Source of the DNA: Paenibacillus sp. IHBB 10380
GTDB lineage: Bacteria > Bacillota > Bacilli > Paenibacillales > Paenibacillaceae
Assembly (NCBI RefSeq): GCF_000949425.1
Contig: NZ_CP010976.1
Span: 1,116,001 to 1,180,000, forward strand
Length of the DNA: 64,000 nucleotides
Direction of reading: 5' to 3'
Of this stretch, positions 1-8,762 are shown in pieces. The stretch's first letter is position 1. Each line of letters starts with the position of its first letter. A program made the position numbers and the translations under genes. The notes below the pieces were generated by a model that worked only from the letters and a program-made list of their open reading frames with translations, ran no database searches and had not been told where the DNA came from.

Positions 1-1
1 G

Positions 2-646
2 AAGTTAAAAAAAGCGCTGACTTCTTTTGCAATTGAGATGGATGATGTTGTTATGCTGGATATAGGCTCATCTACTGGCGGATTCACAGATTGTGCACTT
101 CAACATGGTGCCAAGCATGTTTATGCCATTGATGTAGGATACAATCAATTAGATTGGTCTCTACGTAATGACGAGCGTGTGACGGTCATGGAAAGAACAA
201 ACTTTCGTTATGTAACGCCGCAAAATCTGCAGGGACCTGTACCGAATTTTGCGAGTATAGATGTTTCGTTCATATCGCTTAGAATTATTTTACCACCTCT
301 TATCGCGCTCTTGGATAAACCTGCTCATGTCGTAGCTTTGATTAAGCCGCAATTTGAAGCTGGAAGAGATAAAGTTGGTAAATCGGGTGTGGTCCGTGAT
401 TCAGCAGTACATCGTGATGTATTGATGACGGTACTGAATTTTGCGCAGGAGTTAGGTTTCCGTCTTCAGGGGCTAACGTTCTCCCCAATTACCGGTGGAG
501 AAGGAAACATTGAGTTTCTTGCCCACTGGGGACTGGATACGAATGATGAAGCATCTCTCCCCAAGGATAGTCAGAATTTCAAAGACCTTGTTGAGGGTGT
601 CGTTAAAGATGCAACATACACGTTTAAAGGAAACTCATCTAAGTAG
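2..646 (+). CDS. tlyA: TlyA family rRNA methyltransferase / hemolysin A homolog (5' truncated)
   Basis: The frame is open from the first bases, so the window cuts the gene and the true start, with the usual N-terminal S4 RNA-binding domain, lies upstream. What remains is an FtsJ/RrmJ-type SAM methyltransferase domain: motif I is LDIGSSTGGFTDC, followed by an acidic VYAIDVG strand, a SIDVSFISLR motif and the ALIKPQFEAGR strand typical of the TlyA/YqxC family. Known TlyA proteins 2'-O-methylate rRNA; the old haemolysin name reflects an indirect effect. The gene stands upstream of argR and recN as yqxC does in Bacillus. The family assignment is secure, the exact rRNA target is not. Confidence 0.93.
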   Translation, partial: KLKKALTSFAIEMDDVVMLDIGSSTGGFTDCALQHGAKHVYAIDVGYNQLDWSLRNDERVTVMERTNFRYVTPQNLQGPVPNFASIDVSFISLRIILPPLIALLDKPAHVVALIKPQFEAGRDKVGKSGVVRDSAVHRDVLMTVLNFAQELGFRLQGLTFSPITGGEGNIEFLAHWGLDTNDEASLPKDSQNFKDLVEGVVKDATYTFKGNSSK

Positions 647-715
647 ATGGGTTTCTTTTACTGAAAAAAAGGAGTTTATTTCAAGATTCACGAATACAAT
701 CACGAGGTGATATGG

Positions 716-1198
716 ATGGAGGGTCGAGCTGACATTATTGTGATGGCTTTGATAGGCATTCTTCTCATTGTGGGTGTAGTCTATCTCATCAAGAATTGGC
801 TGCTGAATTCATCATTCACACGAGGATTAGAAATACCAATGAATGAATACATACCTGATCATCCGGCCGTGGAGCTGTTGCACACTGCAGGTTATGAAGT
901 GTTAGGGGGCCGAGTCAAAATTCCACTGTATTTCGAAGTGGACGATGATAGTTATCAAAGCCGCCTATTTATTGATTATGTTGTGTCAGGAGAAAATGGT
1001 GACGTTTACTTAGTTAAGATGGCACGTCATCGTAAGCCACTTGAGTGGACGGGAAGCGGAATAAGGGATCAGCTGTTACCTTATTTTTTGTTCTATCCGG
1101 ATTGTAGGGGTGTATTGTACTTAGATGTTACGAATCGAGATATTCGTCAGATTCAGTTCGATTGGGATGAGGAAGAATGGCAAGGTAAGGATGAATAA
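716..1198 (+). CDS. Membrane-anchored conserved hypothetical protein
   Basis: A 160-residue protein with one N-terminal membrane segment ([19 protein letters not shown], about residues 6-24) and a soluble acidic remainder with the pattern [20 protein letters not shown] do not recognise a characterised family. I chose ATG 716 because GAGGTG at 704-709 lies six bases upstream; an in-frame GTG at 707 overlaps that ribosome site and is less likely. It lies between tlyA and argR and reads in their direction, so it may be cotranscribed with them. The soluble part looks like a small alpha/beta domain, but no catalytic motif stands out. Confidence 0.75.
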   Translation: MEGRADIIVMALIGILLIVGVVYLIKNWLLNSSFTRGLEIPMNEYIPDHPAVELLHTAGYEVLGGRVKIPLYFEVDDDSYQSRLFIDYVVSGENGDVYLVKMARHRKPLEWTGSGIRDQLLPYFLFYPDCRGVLYLDVTNRDIRQIQFDWDEEEWQGKDE

Positions 1199-1224
1199 AT
1201 ACGAACATATTTCAGGAGGCAACT

Positions 1225-1674
1225 ATGAAGGGTCAAAGACATATTAAAATACGTGAAATTATTACACATCAGGATATTGAGACACAGGATGAGCTCGTGG
1301 AAAATTTAAGGCAAGCTGGATTTCAGGTTACACAAGCAACGGTATCTCGTGATATTAAGGAACTACTGTTAATTAAAGTGCCGATGGACGATGGGAAATA
1401 TAAGTATTCGCTACCTACAGATCAACGTTATAATCCCATTCAGAAGCTAAAACGAGCCCTTGTGGATAATTTCGTCCATATTGATTATACGAACAATTTG
1501 GTTGTGATCAAATGCTTACCAGGTACAGCTAATTCCGTAGCTGTTCTGCTTGATAATATGGAATGGAATCAGACGATGGGTACGATTTGTGGGGATGATA
1601 CGATATTAATGATTTGTCGTGAAGAAGAGGACAGCGTGTTTATAGTGAAACAAATTATGGGGTTCATTTCATAA
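1225..1674 (+). CDS. argR: Arginine repressor ArgR/AhrC
   Basis: 149 residues, the normal length. The N-terminal winged helix carries the recognition motif [10 protein letters not shown] (about 39-48). The C-terminal oligomerisation and arginine-binding domain ends with [14 protein letters not shown], where the GDD acidic pair contacts arginine in known structures. The protein acts as an arginine-bound hexamer that represses biosynthesis and activates catabolism. It has a strong AGGAGG site seven bases before ATG. Its position directly before recN is the classical Bacillales arrangement (ahrC-recN). No ARG box was identified here. Confidence 0.96.
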   Translation: MKGQRHIKIREIITHQDIETQDELVENLRQAGFQVTQATVSRDIKELLLIKVPMDDGKYKYSLPTDQRYNPIQKLKRALVDNFVHIDYTNNLVVIKCLPGTANSVAVLLDNMEWNQTMGTICGDDTILMICREEEDSVFIVKQIMGFIS

Positions 1675-1708
1675 GATATTAAAAGCGGCCCGAGGAGAGG
1701 AATCTTTC

Positions 1709-3433
1709 ATGCTTGTAACATTAGCTATTCGAAATCTAGCAGTCGTAGAAGCTGTCGATGTACATTTTTATCCCGGTTTTCACGTTCTTACGGGAGAAAC
1801 GGGTGCAGGTAAGTCGATTATAATCGATGCACTGGGACTGCTGGCTGGTGGCAGGGGTTCCGCTGATTTAATCCGCTATGACTGTGACAAAGCTGAAATT
1901 GAGGCTTTGTTTGAACTGGGGCAGGGACATCCAGTGTGGGATGCGTTAGTTAGAATTGGTATTGAAGGTAATCATGATGAACATTTAGTGATCAGACGCG
2001 AAATTACAGCTACAGGCAAAAGTACATCACGTATTAATGGACAACTTGTTAATTTAAGCATGCTACGTGAGGTTGGTGAATTGTTAGTCAACATTCATGG
2101 TCAGCATGAACATCAAAGCTTGCTTAAACCGGATCGGCATCTTCATTTGCTTGATACCTATGGAGAGCACATTATAGGATCGATTAAACAGCAATACAAG
2201 GAGAAGTATTCGGCTTTTGCTAAAGTGGAGAAAGAACTAAGGGAACTGCAAAGCACAAGTCAAAAAGCATATCAAATGTTAGATTTGTATCGTTTTCAAC
2301 TTGAAGAAATTTCATCAGCGCAATTAAAATTGGAAGAAGATGAATGGTTAGCCGAAGAAAGGGTGAAGCTATCCTCTAGTGAGAAAATGATGGACTCCGT
2401 TTCAGGATCATACGACATTTTGTATGGTCAAAGTGGAATCAGTTCGATAAGTACAGCTATTTCTGTTCTGAAGGATGTTGCTGGGTTTGATGAAAAAGGA
2501 CTTAAGCCTATTCTAGATCAGTTACAGACCGCTTATTTTCAGTTGGAGGATGTAACGTTTCAATTAAGGGATTATCGAGAGAACATTGAATTTAACCCTG
2601 AACGCTTAGAAGAGATCGAGCAAAGACTAGATATGATCATTACACTAAAGCGGAAATATGGTGATAGTATTGAACAAATTCTATCTTATTATGAGAACAT
2701 TAAGCAGGAAAGTGATCTGCTCGAACATAAAGATGAGCGTTTGGAAGAACTACAGAAACAGCGGGATGGGATGCTGGCAAGTTTACTTCAATCTGCACAT
2801 GAACTGAGTGAAGCACGGAAACAGTGTTCGGCTGATCTAGCTGCACAAGTAGAAGGGGAATTAAAGGACCTTCAAATGGAACGAACTTCATTACAAGTCA
2901 AGCTCGAATTACTCGAAGATCCTAGGGGATATGATGTAGCTGGGCATAAGGTGAGATTAACGAAGCAAGGTATTGATAATGTTGAATTCATGATATCCCC
3001 GAACCCTGGCGAACCTTTAAGACCGCTCGGGAAAATTGCATCTGGTGGGGAGTTATCAAGAATCATGCTGGCTATGAAGAGCATATTTGCGCGTCACGAT
3101 CGTATACCTGTCCTTATCTTCGATGAAGTGGATACAGGGGTAAGTGGCAGAGCCGCGCAATCGATTGCTGAGAAGCTGTTCAAATTGTCGGACTCCTGCC
3201 AAGTTTTCTCGATAACTCACTTACCACAAGTGGCTTGTATGGCGGATCATCAATATTTAATTGAGAAGAATATCACGAATGGTCGCACAATGACCCGTGT
3301 AGAATCTTTATCTGAGCAGGGAAGAATTGAAGAACTCGCACGTATGCTTGGCGGGGTAGAAATTACTGAAAAGACACTCCATCATGCCCAAGAAATGTTG
3401 AAGCTGGCAGAGGCGAGAAAAGCTGTCAGATGA
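1709..3433 (+). CDS. recN: DNA repair ATPase RecN
   Basis: 574-residue SMC-like ATPase involved in double-strand break repair. The Walker A motif GETGAGKS is at residues 29-36. A long coiled-coil-prone middle follows, then the ABC signature (SGGELSRIML) and Walker B (LIFDEVDTGVSG) with a QVFSITHLPQVA D-loop/H-loop region in the last 150 residues. The length matches the family. GAGGAGAGG precedes ATG by about eight bases. In Bacillus, RecN is an early responder that gathers at DNA ends. The gene follows argR by 34 bases and is probably in the same transcript. Confidence 0.97.
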   Translation: MLVTLAIRNLAVVEAVDVHFYPGFHVLTGETGAGKSIIIDALGLLAGGRGSADLIRYDCDKAEIEALFELGQGHPVWDALVRIGIEGNHDEHLVIRREITATGKSTSRINGQLVNLSMLREVGELLVNIHGQHEHQSLLKPDRHLHLLDTYGEHIIGSIKQQYKEKYSAFAKVEKELRELQSTSQKAYQMLDLYRFQLEEISSAQLKLEEDEWLAEERVKLSSSEKMMDSVSGSYDILYGQSGISSISTAISVLKDVAGFDEKGLKPILDQLQTAYFQLEDVTFQLRDYRENIEFNPERLEEIEQRLDMIITLKRKYGDSIEQILSYYENIKQESDLLEHKDERLEELQKQRDGMLASLLQSAHELSEARKQCSADLAAQVEGELKDLQMERTSLQVKLELLEDPRGYDVAGHKVRLTKQGIDNVEFMISPNPGEPLRPLGKIASGGELSRIMLAMKSIFARHDRIPVLIFDEVDTGVSGRAAQSIAEKLFKLSDSCQVFSITHLPQVACMADHQYLIEKNITNGRTMTRVESLSEQGRIEELARMLGGVEITEKTLHHAQEMLKLAEARKAVR

Positions 3434-3550
3434 GGACTCGGAGTAATGATTGACAGTAATAAAAGCATGAGGGCGGGGTTATCTTAAAGGTACGCAATTG
3501 GCGACCACCTTTCGTCAAGCGAAAGAAGCATAAGGGAGTGTGACAGCCAC

Positions 3551-4882
3551 TTGAACTCCAACCTCAGGAAGAAATTGTTTGGGCTTTTAACTGCCTTTCT
3601 TTTATGTTTTCTTGGCACAAGTGAACCCGTGAAGAGTTATGCGGCTTTGCCGAATGATTTGAGAATGTCTACAGATCATACGTCTCAGCTTCAGCTCGCG
3701 GTTCCAGTGTACTCCCAAGCATCTGTGGATAGGCCTGATGTGCTCCAGCTCAATGGCTCAGCTAATTCAACAATGCAAGTGTCCCCGAATCATCCTTTGA
3801 AGCTAAGCCCCCAGAATAGTGGCAAAGCAAAACTGACGCTGAAATTATTCGGTACCATTCCATTCAAAACGGTACGAATCCAAGTTGTACCTGGTTTGAA
3901 GGTGATTCCAGGTGGACAAACGATTGGTGTCAAAGTGAAGTCGGCAGGAATTTTAGTGGTAGGGCATCATTTAGTCAAGGCGAACCAAGATACCCGTGTA
4001 TCTCCAGGTGAACTAGCAGGTATTCAGTTAGGGGATTTGATGACGCACATGGATGGGGTTCCACTTACTGATATTAGCAAGATCGCTAAGATGGTGGAGG
4101 AAGCAGGTAAGAAAAAGCAAGATCTTAAAATTTCCTTCAAAAGAGGAGATAAAAGTCTGACTACAAAGTTAACACCAGCTTATGATAGTGAAGAAAAATC
4201 TTGGCGGCTAGGACTCTATATACGCGATTCTGCTGCAGGTGTAGGGACGCTTACCTTCTATGCCCCTGATCAAGGCGTATATGGCGCACTAGGACATGTT
4301 ATAACGGATATGAATACCCAGACGCCCATCGTTGTCGGTAGTGGTGAAATTGTTCAATCGAACGTTACATCTATTTCCAAAAGCCAAGAAGGCGAGCCTG
4401 GTGAAAAGAGAGCACATTTCCTGAAAGAAAGTAATGTTCTAGGTAACATCGAGAATAATACCCACTTCGGTATATTCGGTAAAATGTCACAGAATCCTGA
4501 GCATGGCCTATATAATAAGCCAATACCTATTGCTTTTGCAGAAGATGTAAAAGAAGGACCAGCAGAAATATTAACAGTTGTAGATGGTCAGCATGTGGAA
4601 CGCTTCAATGTTAGTATCGTTCATGTCGCACGTCAGGACAACCCAGCAACCAAAGGACTTGTACTTAAAATTACGGATCCAAAGTTGTTGAGCAAGACAG
4701 GTGGAATCGTACAGGGTATGAGTGGTAGTCCGATTATCCAAGATGGCAAATTAATAGGTGCTGTAACGCATGTATTCGTGAATGATCCGAAGTCAGGGTA
4801 TGGATGCTTTATTGAATGGATGTTACAGGACTCAGGAATAATGTCCAAAAATGCAGAACAAAAAAATCTTAAGGCGAGTTAG
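3551..4882 (+). CDS. spoIVB: SpoIVB intercompartmental signalling serine peptidase
   Basis: 443 residues, translated from a TTG behind AAGGGAGTG. An N-terminal hydrophobic segment (about 8-25) is the secretion signal or anchor. A PDZ domain follows (about 120-210), then an S55 peptidase domain with GHVITD (His about 249) and GMSGSPII (Ser about 393). The enzyme is made in the forespore, enters the intermembrane space and cleaves SpoIVFA to start pro-sigma-K processing. The placement between recN and spo0A is the conserved Firmicutes order. A hairpin CTTTCG-TCAAG-CGAAAG lies just upstream of the ribosome site; I could not assign a convincing sigma-G promoter. Confidence 0.96.
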   Translation: MNSNLRKKLFGLLTAFLLCFLGTSEPVKSYAALPNDLRMSTDHTSQLQLAVPVYSQASVDRPDVLQLNGSANSTMQVSPNHPLKLSPQNSGKAKLTLKLFGTIPFKTVRIQVVPGLKVIPGGQTIGVKVKSAGILVVGHHLVKANQDTRVSPGELAGIQLGDLMTHMDGVPLTDISKIAKMVEEAGKKKQDLKISFKRGDKSLTTKLTPAYDSEEKSWRLGLYIRDSAAGVGTLTFYAPDQGVYGALGHVITDMNTQTPIVVGSGEIVQSNVTSISKSQEGEPGEKRAHFLKESNVLGNIENNTHFGIFGKMSQNPEHGLYNKPIPIAFAEDVKEGPAEILTVVDGQHVERFNVSIVHVARQDNPATKGLVLKITDPKLLSKTGGIVQGMSGSPIIQDGKLIGAVTHVFVNDPKSGYGCFIEWMLQDSGIMSKNAEQKNLKAS

Positions 4883-4901
4883 CCTTAGGATTTTTTTGTT
4901 C
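4856..4901. terminator. Bidirectional terminator overlapping the spoIVB stop
   Basis: A near-perfect inverted repeat GAACAAAAAAATC...GGATTTTTTTGTTC with AAGGC/GCCTT at its core has A- and T-runs on both sides. The spoIVB stop codon is inside the loop, so the last codons of spoIVB form the 5' arm. It separates spoIVB from the independently controlled spo0A. Confidence 0.85.
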
Positions 4902-4993
4902 TCATTTTTGTCATTATTACACGAAAAAGGTCTAACAATGAAAAAAAATATTTATTATAAATTAAAGTCATAAAAAAATAAACAAAAATAATA

Positions 4994-5000
4994 TTCGACA
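4994..5000 (-). promoter_or_regulatory. Spo0A box (upstream, inverted)
   Basis: TTCGACA on the plus strand is TGTCGAA on the minus strand, an exact match to the 0A-box core. It lies about 105 bases before the spo0A start in a very AT-rich leader. With the second box it suggests Spo0A~P autoregulation as in Bacillus. Confidence 0.65.
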
Positions 5001-5019
5001 GAAGGGATTTCATTTTCTA

Positions 5020-5026
5020 TGTCGAA
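5020..5026 (+). promoter_or_regulatory. Spo0A box (proximal)
   Basis: TGTCGAA followed by AA on the plus strand matches the 0A-box core exactly. It lies 26 bases downstream of the first box and in opposite orientation. Both boxes sit where the dual sigma-A/sigma-H promoter region of spo0A is expected, although I could not place the -35/-10 elements with confidence. Confidence 0.68.
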
Positions 5027-5103
5027 AACTATGTCATGCAGATGAAATGAGGATATGGGTATGAACACCAAAAAACAAGAGAAATCTAAGGAGGAACCAA
5101 ACA

Positions 5104-5907
5104 GTGCAAAAAATTGAGGTATTGTTAGCTGATGATAACCGAGAGTTTACGAATTTGCTTGCAGAATATATTTCGGGGCAAGAGGATATGGTTGTTACAG
5201 GAATCGCTTACAATGGCGAGGAAGTGCTCAATATGATTAATGAATCCAGAAAGGCACCGGATGTACTTATTTTGGATATTATTATGCCTCATTTGGATGG
5301 CCTCGGTGTGCTTGAGCGTCTGCGTGAAATGAATGTATCCCCACAACCTAAGATTGTCATGCTGACGGCTTTCGGACAAGAGAACATTACTCAACGTGCT
5401 GTACAATTGGGTGCCTCGTATTACATCTTGAAGCCATTTGATATGGAAGTACTAGCCAATCGTATTCGCCAGCTTGTAGGTCAACAGAACGTGAACTCAC
5501 CAAGCATGTCTATGTCCAATCATAGATCCAATGTAGTCCCATTAGGAAAAGGAAAAAATTTAGATGCCAACATCACGTCCATCATACATGAAATCGGTGT
5601 TCCAGCGCATATTAAAGGGTATCAGTACTTGCGTGAAGCCATCACCATCGTATATAACAATATAGAAATTCTAGGTGCCATTACCAAAACGCTCTACCCA
5701 GCCATTGCCGAGAAATTCAAAACAACGCCATCCCGCGTTGAGCGTGCTATCCGTCATGCCATTGAAGTGGCTTGGACACGCGGCAACATCGACTCCATCA
5801 GCCACCTGTTCGGCTACACGATCAATATAAGCAAGTCTAAGCCAACGAACTCGGAGTTCATTGCGATGGTGGCTGATAAGCTTAGAATTGAGCATAAGGT
5901 GTCGTAA
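5104..5907 (+). CDS. spo0A: Sporulation master response regulator Spo0A
   Basis: 267 residues from a GTG start nine bases after AAGGAGG. The receiver domain (1-125) has the acidic pair DD (10-11), phosphorylation site Asp about 58 in LILDIIMP, switch Thr in MLTAF and Lys in LKPFD. A linker leads to the Spo0A-specific C-terminal DNA-binding domain (about 150-267), including helix-turn-helix residues [17 protein letters not shown] and the [18 protein letters not shown] tail. When phosphorylated through the phosphorelay it switches cells to sporulation. Two 0A boxes lie upstream. The last 250 bases are noticeably C-rich compared with neighbours. Confidence 0.98.
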   Translation: MQKIEVLLADDNREFTNLLAEYISGQEDMVVTGIAYNGEEVLNMINESRKAPDVLILDIIMPHLDGLGVLERLREMNVSPQPKIVMLTAFGQENITQRAVQLGASYYILKPFDMEVLANRIRQLVGQQNVNSPSMSMSNHRSNVVPLGKGKNLDANITSIIHEIGVPAHIKGYQYLREAITIVYNNIEILGAITKTLYPAIAEKFKTTPSRVERAIRHAIEVAWTRGNIDSISHLFGYTINISKSKPTNSEFIAMVADKLRIEHKVS

Positions 5908-6106
5908 ACGCCTGATGCGCTTGACTTAGCGCCTTCTAATCTTTAGCTGAAACGGTGAATTTACGCAAGTTGATACGTTGGGGTTCCAATAAACTGTGAT
6001 GCCTCCATAACGATAACTGTAAAGTATTTTCTTCGATACATAAGCGAGTTTGTCGGACGTTTAAGTTGAGGGTAGTAGTAGCGTAATTTAATAGTAAAGA
6101 CAAGTG

Positions 6107-6145
6107 GACGTTCTTCGGTTGTATAGCGGAGGAGCGTCTTTTTTG
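6107..6145 (+). terminator. Probable spo0A terminator
   Basis: GACGTTCTTC pairs with GGAGGAGCGTC across an 18-base loop (10 pairs counting G-U), followed by six T. It lies 200 bases after the spo0A stop. Confidence 0.7.
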
Positions 6146-6416
6146 CGTTTTACGAATAAATATTATAATTCGTGTCTGTTTACGATTTTATACGTAAAAT
6201 AAATCGGTACAAAATTTGTTTCAAGCGGGGATAACTCAGATGAGGCGATATATGCCACAAACTAGGAAAATAAGTGTAAAAATGGCTACGCGAATTACTA
6301 ACGAAACTAATAGAGCAGTATAACGAGCCGTCAGCGCGACTCAAACGCGATGTCGGTTATTTGTTTATTAAGAGGAGAATTTTTTTTTTGAGAAGAACAA
6401 ATAAGTTGCCTAATGA

Positions 6417-6605
6417 AGTGAGCTGTCAAAAGAGTCAGATGCAGGGGTAGAGGAGATCGACTTTGAATTGGGTCTAGACTTGTTTCTTCAAAGACGAAAC
6501 TTAAGCGGCTATACAATAAGGCATTATAAACAGGAGTTGAATAAATTTAAGGTGAATATGAATTCTCAGGACTTAACATTTTTGAGTATAATTTACTGTA
6601 TCTAA
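6417..6605 (+). pseudogene. Tyrosine recombinase N-terminal fragment
   Basis: An open frame without a start codon encodes a stretch with GLDLFLQRRNLSGYTIRHYK, which matches the SAM-like core-binding domain of phage-integrase/Xer-type tyrosine recombinases (FL...LS..TI..Y...L). The frame is closed by TGA at 6414 upstream and TAA at 6603, and no catalytic domain follows. A related short frame in another phase precedes it, suggesting a frameshift. It is the best evidence that a mobile element once inserted downstream of spo0A. Family membership rests on a short stretch only. Confidence 0.55.
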
Positions 6606-6811
6606 TGAAGCGGGACGATGCTCATAAGACTGTTTTATGCAAATAGAAGTTGACCAGCTTTGATAAGTAACCATCATGAATATAGTTGTAGATAGCCATT
6701 ATATTAATAACAATTCCCTGGGAAATATTTCTGATCTTTTAGATATACCCTTTGTCGCGTTGGGATCACATTGAAGTTATAATGGATGGATTGAGTAGCT
6801 CTTCATACTTG

Positions 6812-6850
6812 CCCAATAAACCTTTCTGGTTTATTGGGATTTATTTTTGT
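6812..6850 (+). terminator. Strong intrinsic terminator
   Basis: CCCAATAAACC pairs perfectly with GGTTTATTGGG (11 pairs, 5-base loop) and is followed by a T-rich tail. It has no intact gene in front of it, so it probably ended a gene now lost. Confidence 0.85.
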
Positions 6851-6893
6851 AATATACAAGAGTAAGGATTAAGAAGAGGGAGGAAATTTAATC

Positions 6894-7322
6894 ATGTATG
6901 AGCTAAAAACAAAAGAAACGGATAACAGTGTTATTGAATTTATCGAAAATGTTAAAAGCCTTAAAAAACGCGAAGATGCCTATAGATTGTTAGATATTTT
7001 TACTGAAACGACAGGTTATATAGCGAAAATGTGGGGACCGAGTATTATTGGATTTGGTGCATACCATTATAAATATGCTTCCGGTCACGAAGGCGATGCA
7101 CCACTGGTTGGTTTTTCACCTCGTAAAGCTAAAATAAGCTTATATTTTGCGACAGGTGAGACAAAACGAGAAGAGTTGTTAAAGGATTTTGGTAAACATA
7201 CGACAGGAAAGGCATGTGTGTACATCAATAAGGTAGCTGATATCAATGTTGATGTTTTACAAGAGTTAATTAACCAGTCTGTCATTTTCTTGAATGGAAC
7301 CTATCCAAATAATCACAACTGA
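6894..7322 (+). CDS. DUF1801 domain protein
   Basis: 142 residues resembling the DUF1801 (YdhG-like) fold. The recognisable parts are the opening helix region, MWGPSIIGFGAYHYKYASG, the LVGFSPRKAKISLYF strand pair and the GKACVYINKVADINVDVL segment with the conserved G-K-x-C-V-Y-I. The family has no established enzymatic role; the domain is a small alpha/beta fold sometimes linked to iron-chaperone-like proteins. A GAGGGAGG site lies ten bases before ATG. It precedes the MazG-like gene by about 30 bases, so the two are likely cotranscribed. Confidence 0.85.
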   Translation: MYELKTKETDNSVIEFIENVKSLKKREDAYRLLDIFTETTGYIAKMWGPSIIGFGAYHYKYASGHEGDAPLVGFSPRKAKISLYFATGETKREELLKDFGKHTTGKACVYINKVADINVDVLQELINQSVIFLNGTYPNNHN

Positions 7323-7354
7323 AATGTTCTTAAATAATAGCGAGGGGTATGGCG

Positions 7355-7645
7355 ATGAATACATCTGAGTTTCAACTTTATGTAAGTGAGTTCAGTAAAG
7401 TTAAAGGGTTCGACAAGAGTTCTATTGAGCAAAGGATGTTGTACCTAATGACGGAAGTAGGTGAGTTGTCTAAGGAGGTTTTGACGGTCTCCTTCAATCC
7501 AGATACTGAAACGAAAGAGAATTTGGGATTGGAGATGTATGATGTGGTATGGAATATCTTTGACTTAGCGAATAAGCTTAACATTGATTTAGACCAAGCC
7601 TTCAAAAAGAAGATGGAGATTAATGATAAAAGAACTTGGAGGTAG
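7355..7645 (+). CDS. MazG-like nucleotide pyrophosphohydrolase
   Basis: A 96-residue all-alpha NTP pyrophosphohydrolase of the MazG/dUTPase-2 superfamily. The metal-binding motif is TEVGELSKEV, paired with a second acidic helix LGLEMYDVVWNIFDLAN, and the C terminus has the typical K-x-E-x-NDKRTW. Such proteins remove aberrant or excess nucleoside triphosphates. GAGGGG at 7342-7347 is only one base from ATG 7349 but seven from ATG 7355, so I use the latter. Substrate cannot be inferred. Confidence 0.83.
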   Translation: MNTSEFQLYVSEFSKVKGFDKSSIEQRMLYLMTEVGELSKEVLTVSFNPDTETKENLGLEMYDVVWNIFDLANKLNIDLDQAFKKKMEINDKRTWR

Positions 7646-7714
7646 GGTTAGGTTTATAGGAGACCATTAACACTACCCAGTAAGTCATTTCTATTATTCA
7701 ATACAAACTCAGTT

Positions 7715-7743
7715 AAGCATGGTCATTTGTCATGCTTTTTTGT
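7715..7743 (+). terminator. Terminator after the MazG-like gene
   Basis: AAGCATG pairs with CATGCTT across a nine-base loop and runs into TTTTTTGTG. Confidence 0.75.
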
Positions 7744-7895
7744 GCGTTTTTACCCTTTTTTCTACCAAAACACATGAAATAATGACTCTGTAACATTTTG
7801 TTAGAATAGTTACAAACTTTTTTCTGGAAATATTGCTAAATTAAGCATACGATAGGAGGGAACAAACCACTACAAATAAAGAAGGTGAGTCATCC

Positions 7896-8735
7896 TTGAA
7901 AAGAAAATGGTTTATTGTTACGACTGCTGCGTGCGTATTATTTGGGACTTCTGTGATGGCTTTCGCTTCTAATCCAATAAAATTAATGATCAATGATACG
8001 GAACATTATACTGAGGTCCCTCCACAAATTATGAATGGACGAGTTATGGTCCCTCTTAGCGTTATATCGGATGTGTTTGGTAAGGAAACAACGTATGACA
8101 AGAATTCTAAGAACGTAAATATAAAGAATATCCAACATGTGACCATTGCTGAATCAGAATCAGGAGAAATGAAAGTTACCGCTGATCAGGGGGAGAATGG
8201 CATTTATGAGCATTTGACGCTTGTAACGGAAAATTTCAGCCGGAATTTACTCGGAAGTTACAATGTTATCAATCCTTCCTACGCTCCAGAGATCTTATTA
8301 GCTGATGTAAATGGGGATGGTAAGAACGAGATCGTGATTATCCTAACTACAGGTTATGGTACCGGGGTTTATCAAAGTGAAGTTCGAGTATTGGAAGGAA
8401 ATACAGGACATGAAATTCATACTGAGAATGCTTTATCCGTATTTAGTAAGCAGTTTAGTGAGGGGAATTTGACAGCTAAAGGCATTGAATTTGATCTAAA
8501 TAAGCAACATATACTCATTCCGGATGCTGAAGTAAGCGCTGTATATAAGGATGGAAACCAGAAAATTGAAGTTGGCAGTATCATTAGCTATAAGGTGGAG
8601 AACAACACACTGAAGGCAACGACAGCTGTTCCTAGATTGTTCTCGGATTATGCTGGTGAGTTACAGGTTCAGTATGTGTTCAAGGATAATGTTCTACAAG
8701 GGGGAACGGCCTCTTTTATTCCATATGAAGACTAG
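7896..8735 (+). CDS. Secreted protein with copper amine oxidase N-terminal domain
   Basis: 279 residues from a TTG start behind GAAGGTGA. The first 25 residues are a signal peptide ending near AFAS. The next segment (about 27-75) is a copper amine oxidase-like N-terminal (stalk) domain: IKLMINDTEH, then NGRVMVPLSVISDVFGKE and a short VNI strand. Around residues 130-155 is DVNGDGKNEIVIILT, a calcium-binding FG-GAP/VCBS-type blade motif. Paenibacillus genomes carry many extracellular proteins of this architecture without oxidase activity. It is flanked by terminators and so appears monocistronic. Function unknown, probably cell-envelope associated. Confidence 0.8.
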   Translation: MKRKWFIVTTAACVLFGTSVMAFASNPIKLMINDTEHYTEVPPQIMNGRVMVPLSVISDVFGKETTYDKNSKNVNIKNIQHVTIAESESGEMKVTADQGENGIYEHLTLVTENFSRNLLGSYNVINPSYAPEILLADVNGDGKNEIVIILTTGYGTGVYQSEVRVLEGNTGHEIHTENALSVFSKQFSEGNLTAKGIEFDLNKQHILIPDAEVSAVYKDGNQKIEVGSIISYKVENNTLKATTAVPRLFSDYAGELQVQYVFKDNVLQGGTASFIPYED

Positions 8736-8753
8736 TGCTGTATTGCACTAGTC
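8730..8753. terminator. Convergent terminator between secreted protein and ZIP genes
   Basis: GACTAGTGC pairs perfectly with GCACTAGTC across a six-base loop; the 5' arm includes the TAG stop. The T-tail is weak, but the position between two convergent genes supports a shared terminator. Confidence 0.65.
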
Positions 8754-8762
8754 TATTCGTGT

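Larger units (their letters stand above)
5908..6893. other. Gene-poor, decayed interval after spo0A
   Basis: Nearly 1 kb without an intact gene. It contains the probable spo0A terminator (6107-6145), a recombinase fragment (6417-6605), scattered short frames such as one starting at 6241, and a second strong terminator (6812-6850). The composition is uneven and frames are interrupted, which looks like an old insertion that has decayed. Confidence 0.6.

Noticed and set aside
6331..6516. 61-codon minus-strand ORF in the post-spo0A region
   Set aside because: It is the complement of the recombinase fragment and has no ribosome site.
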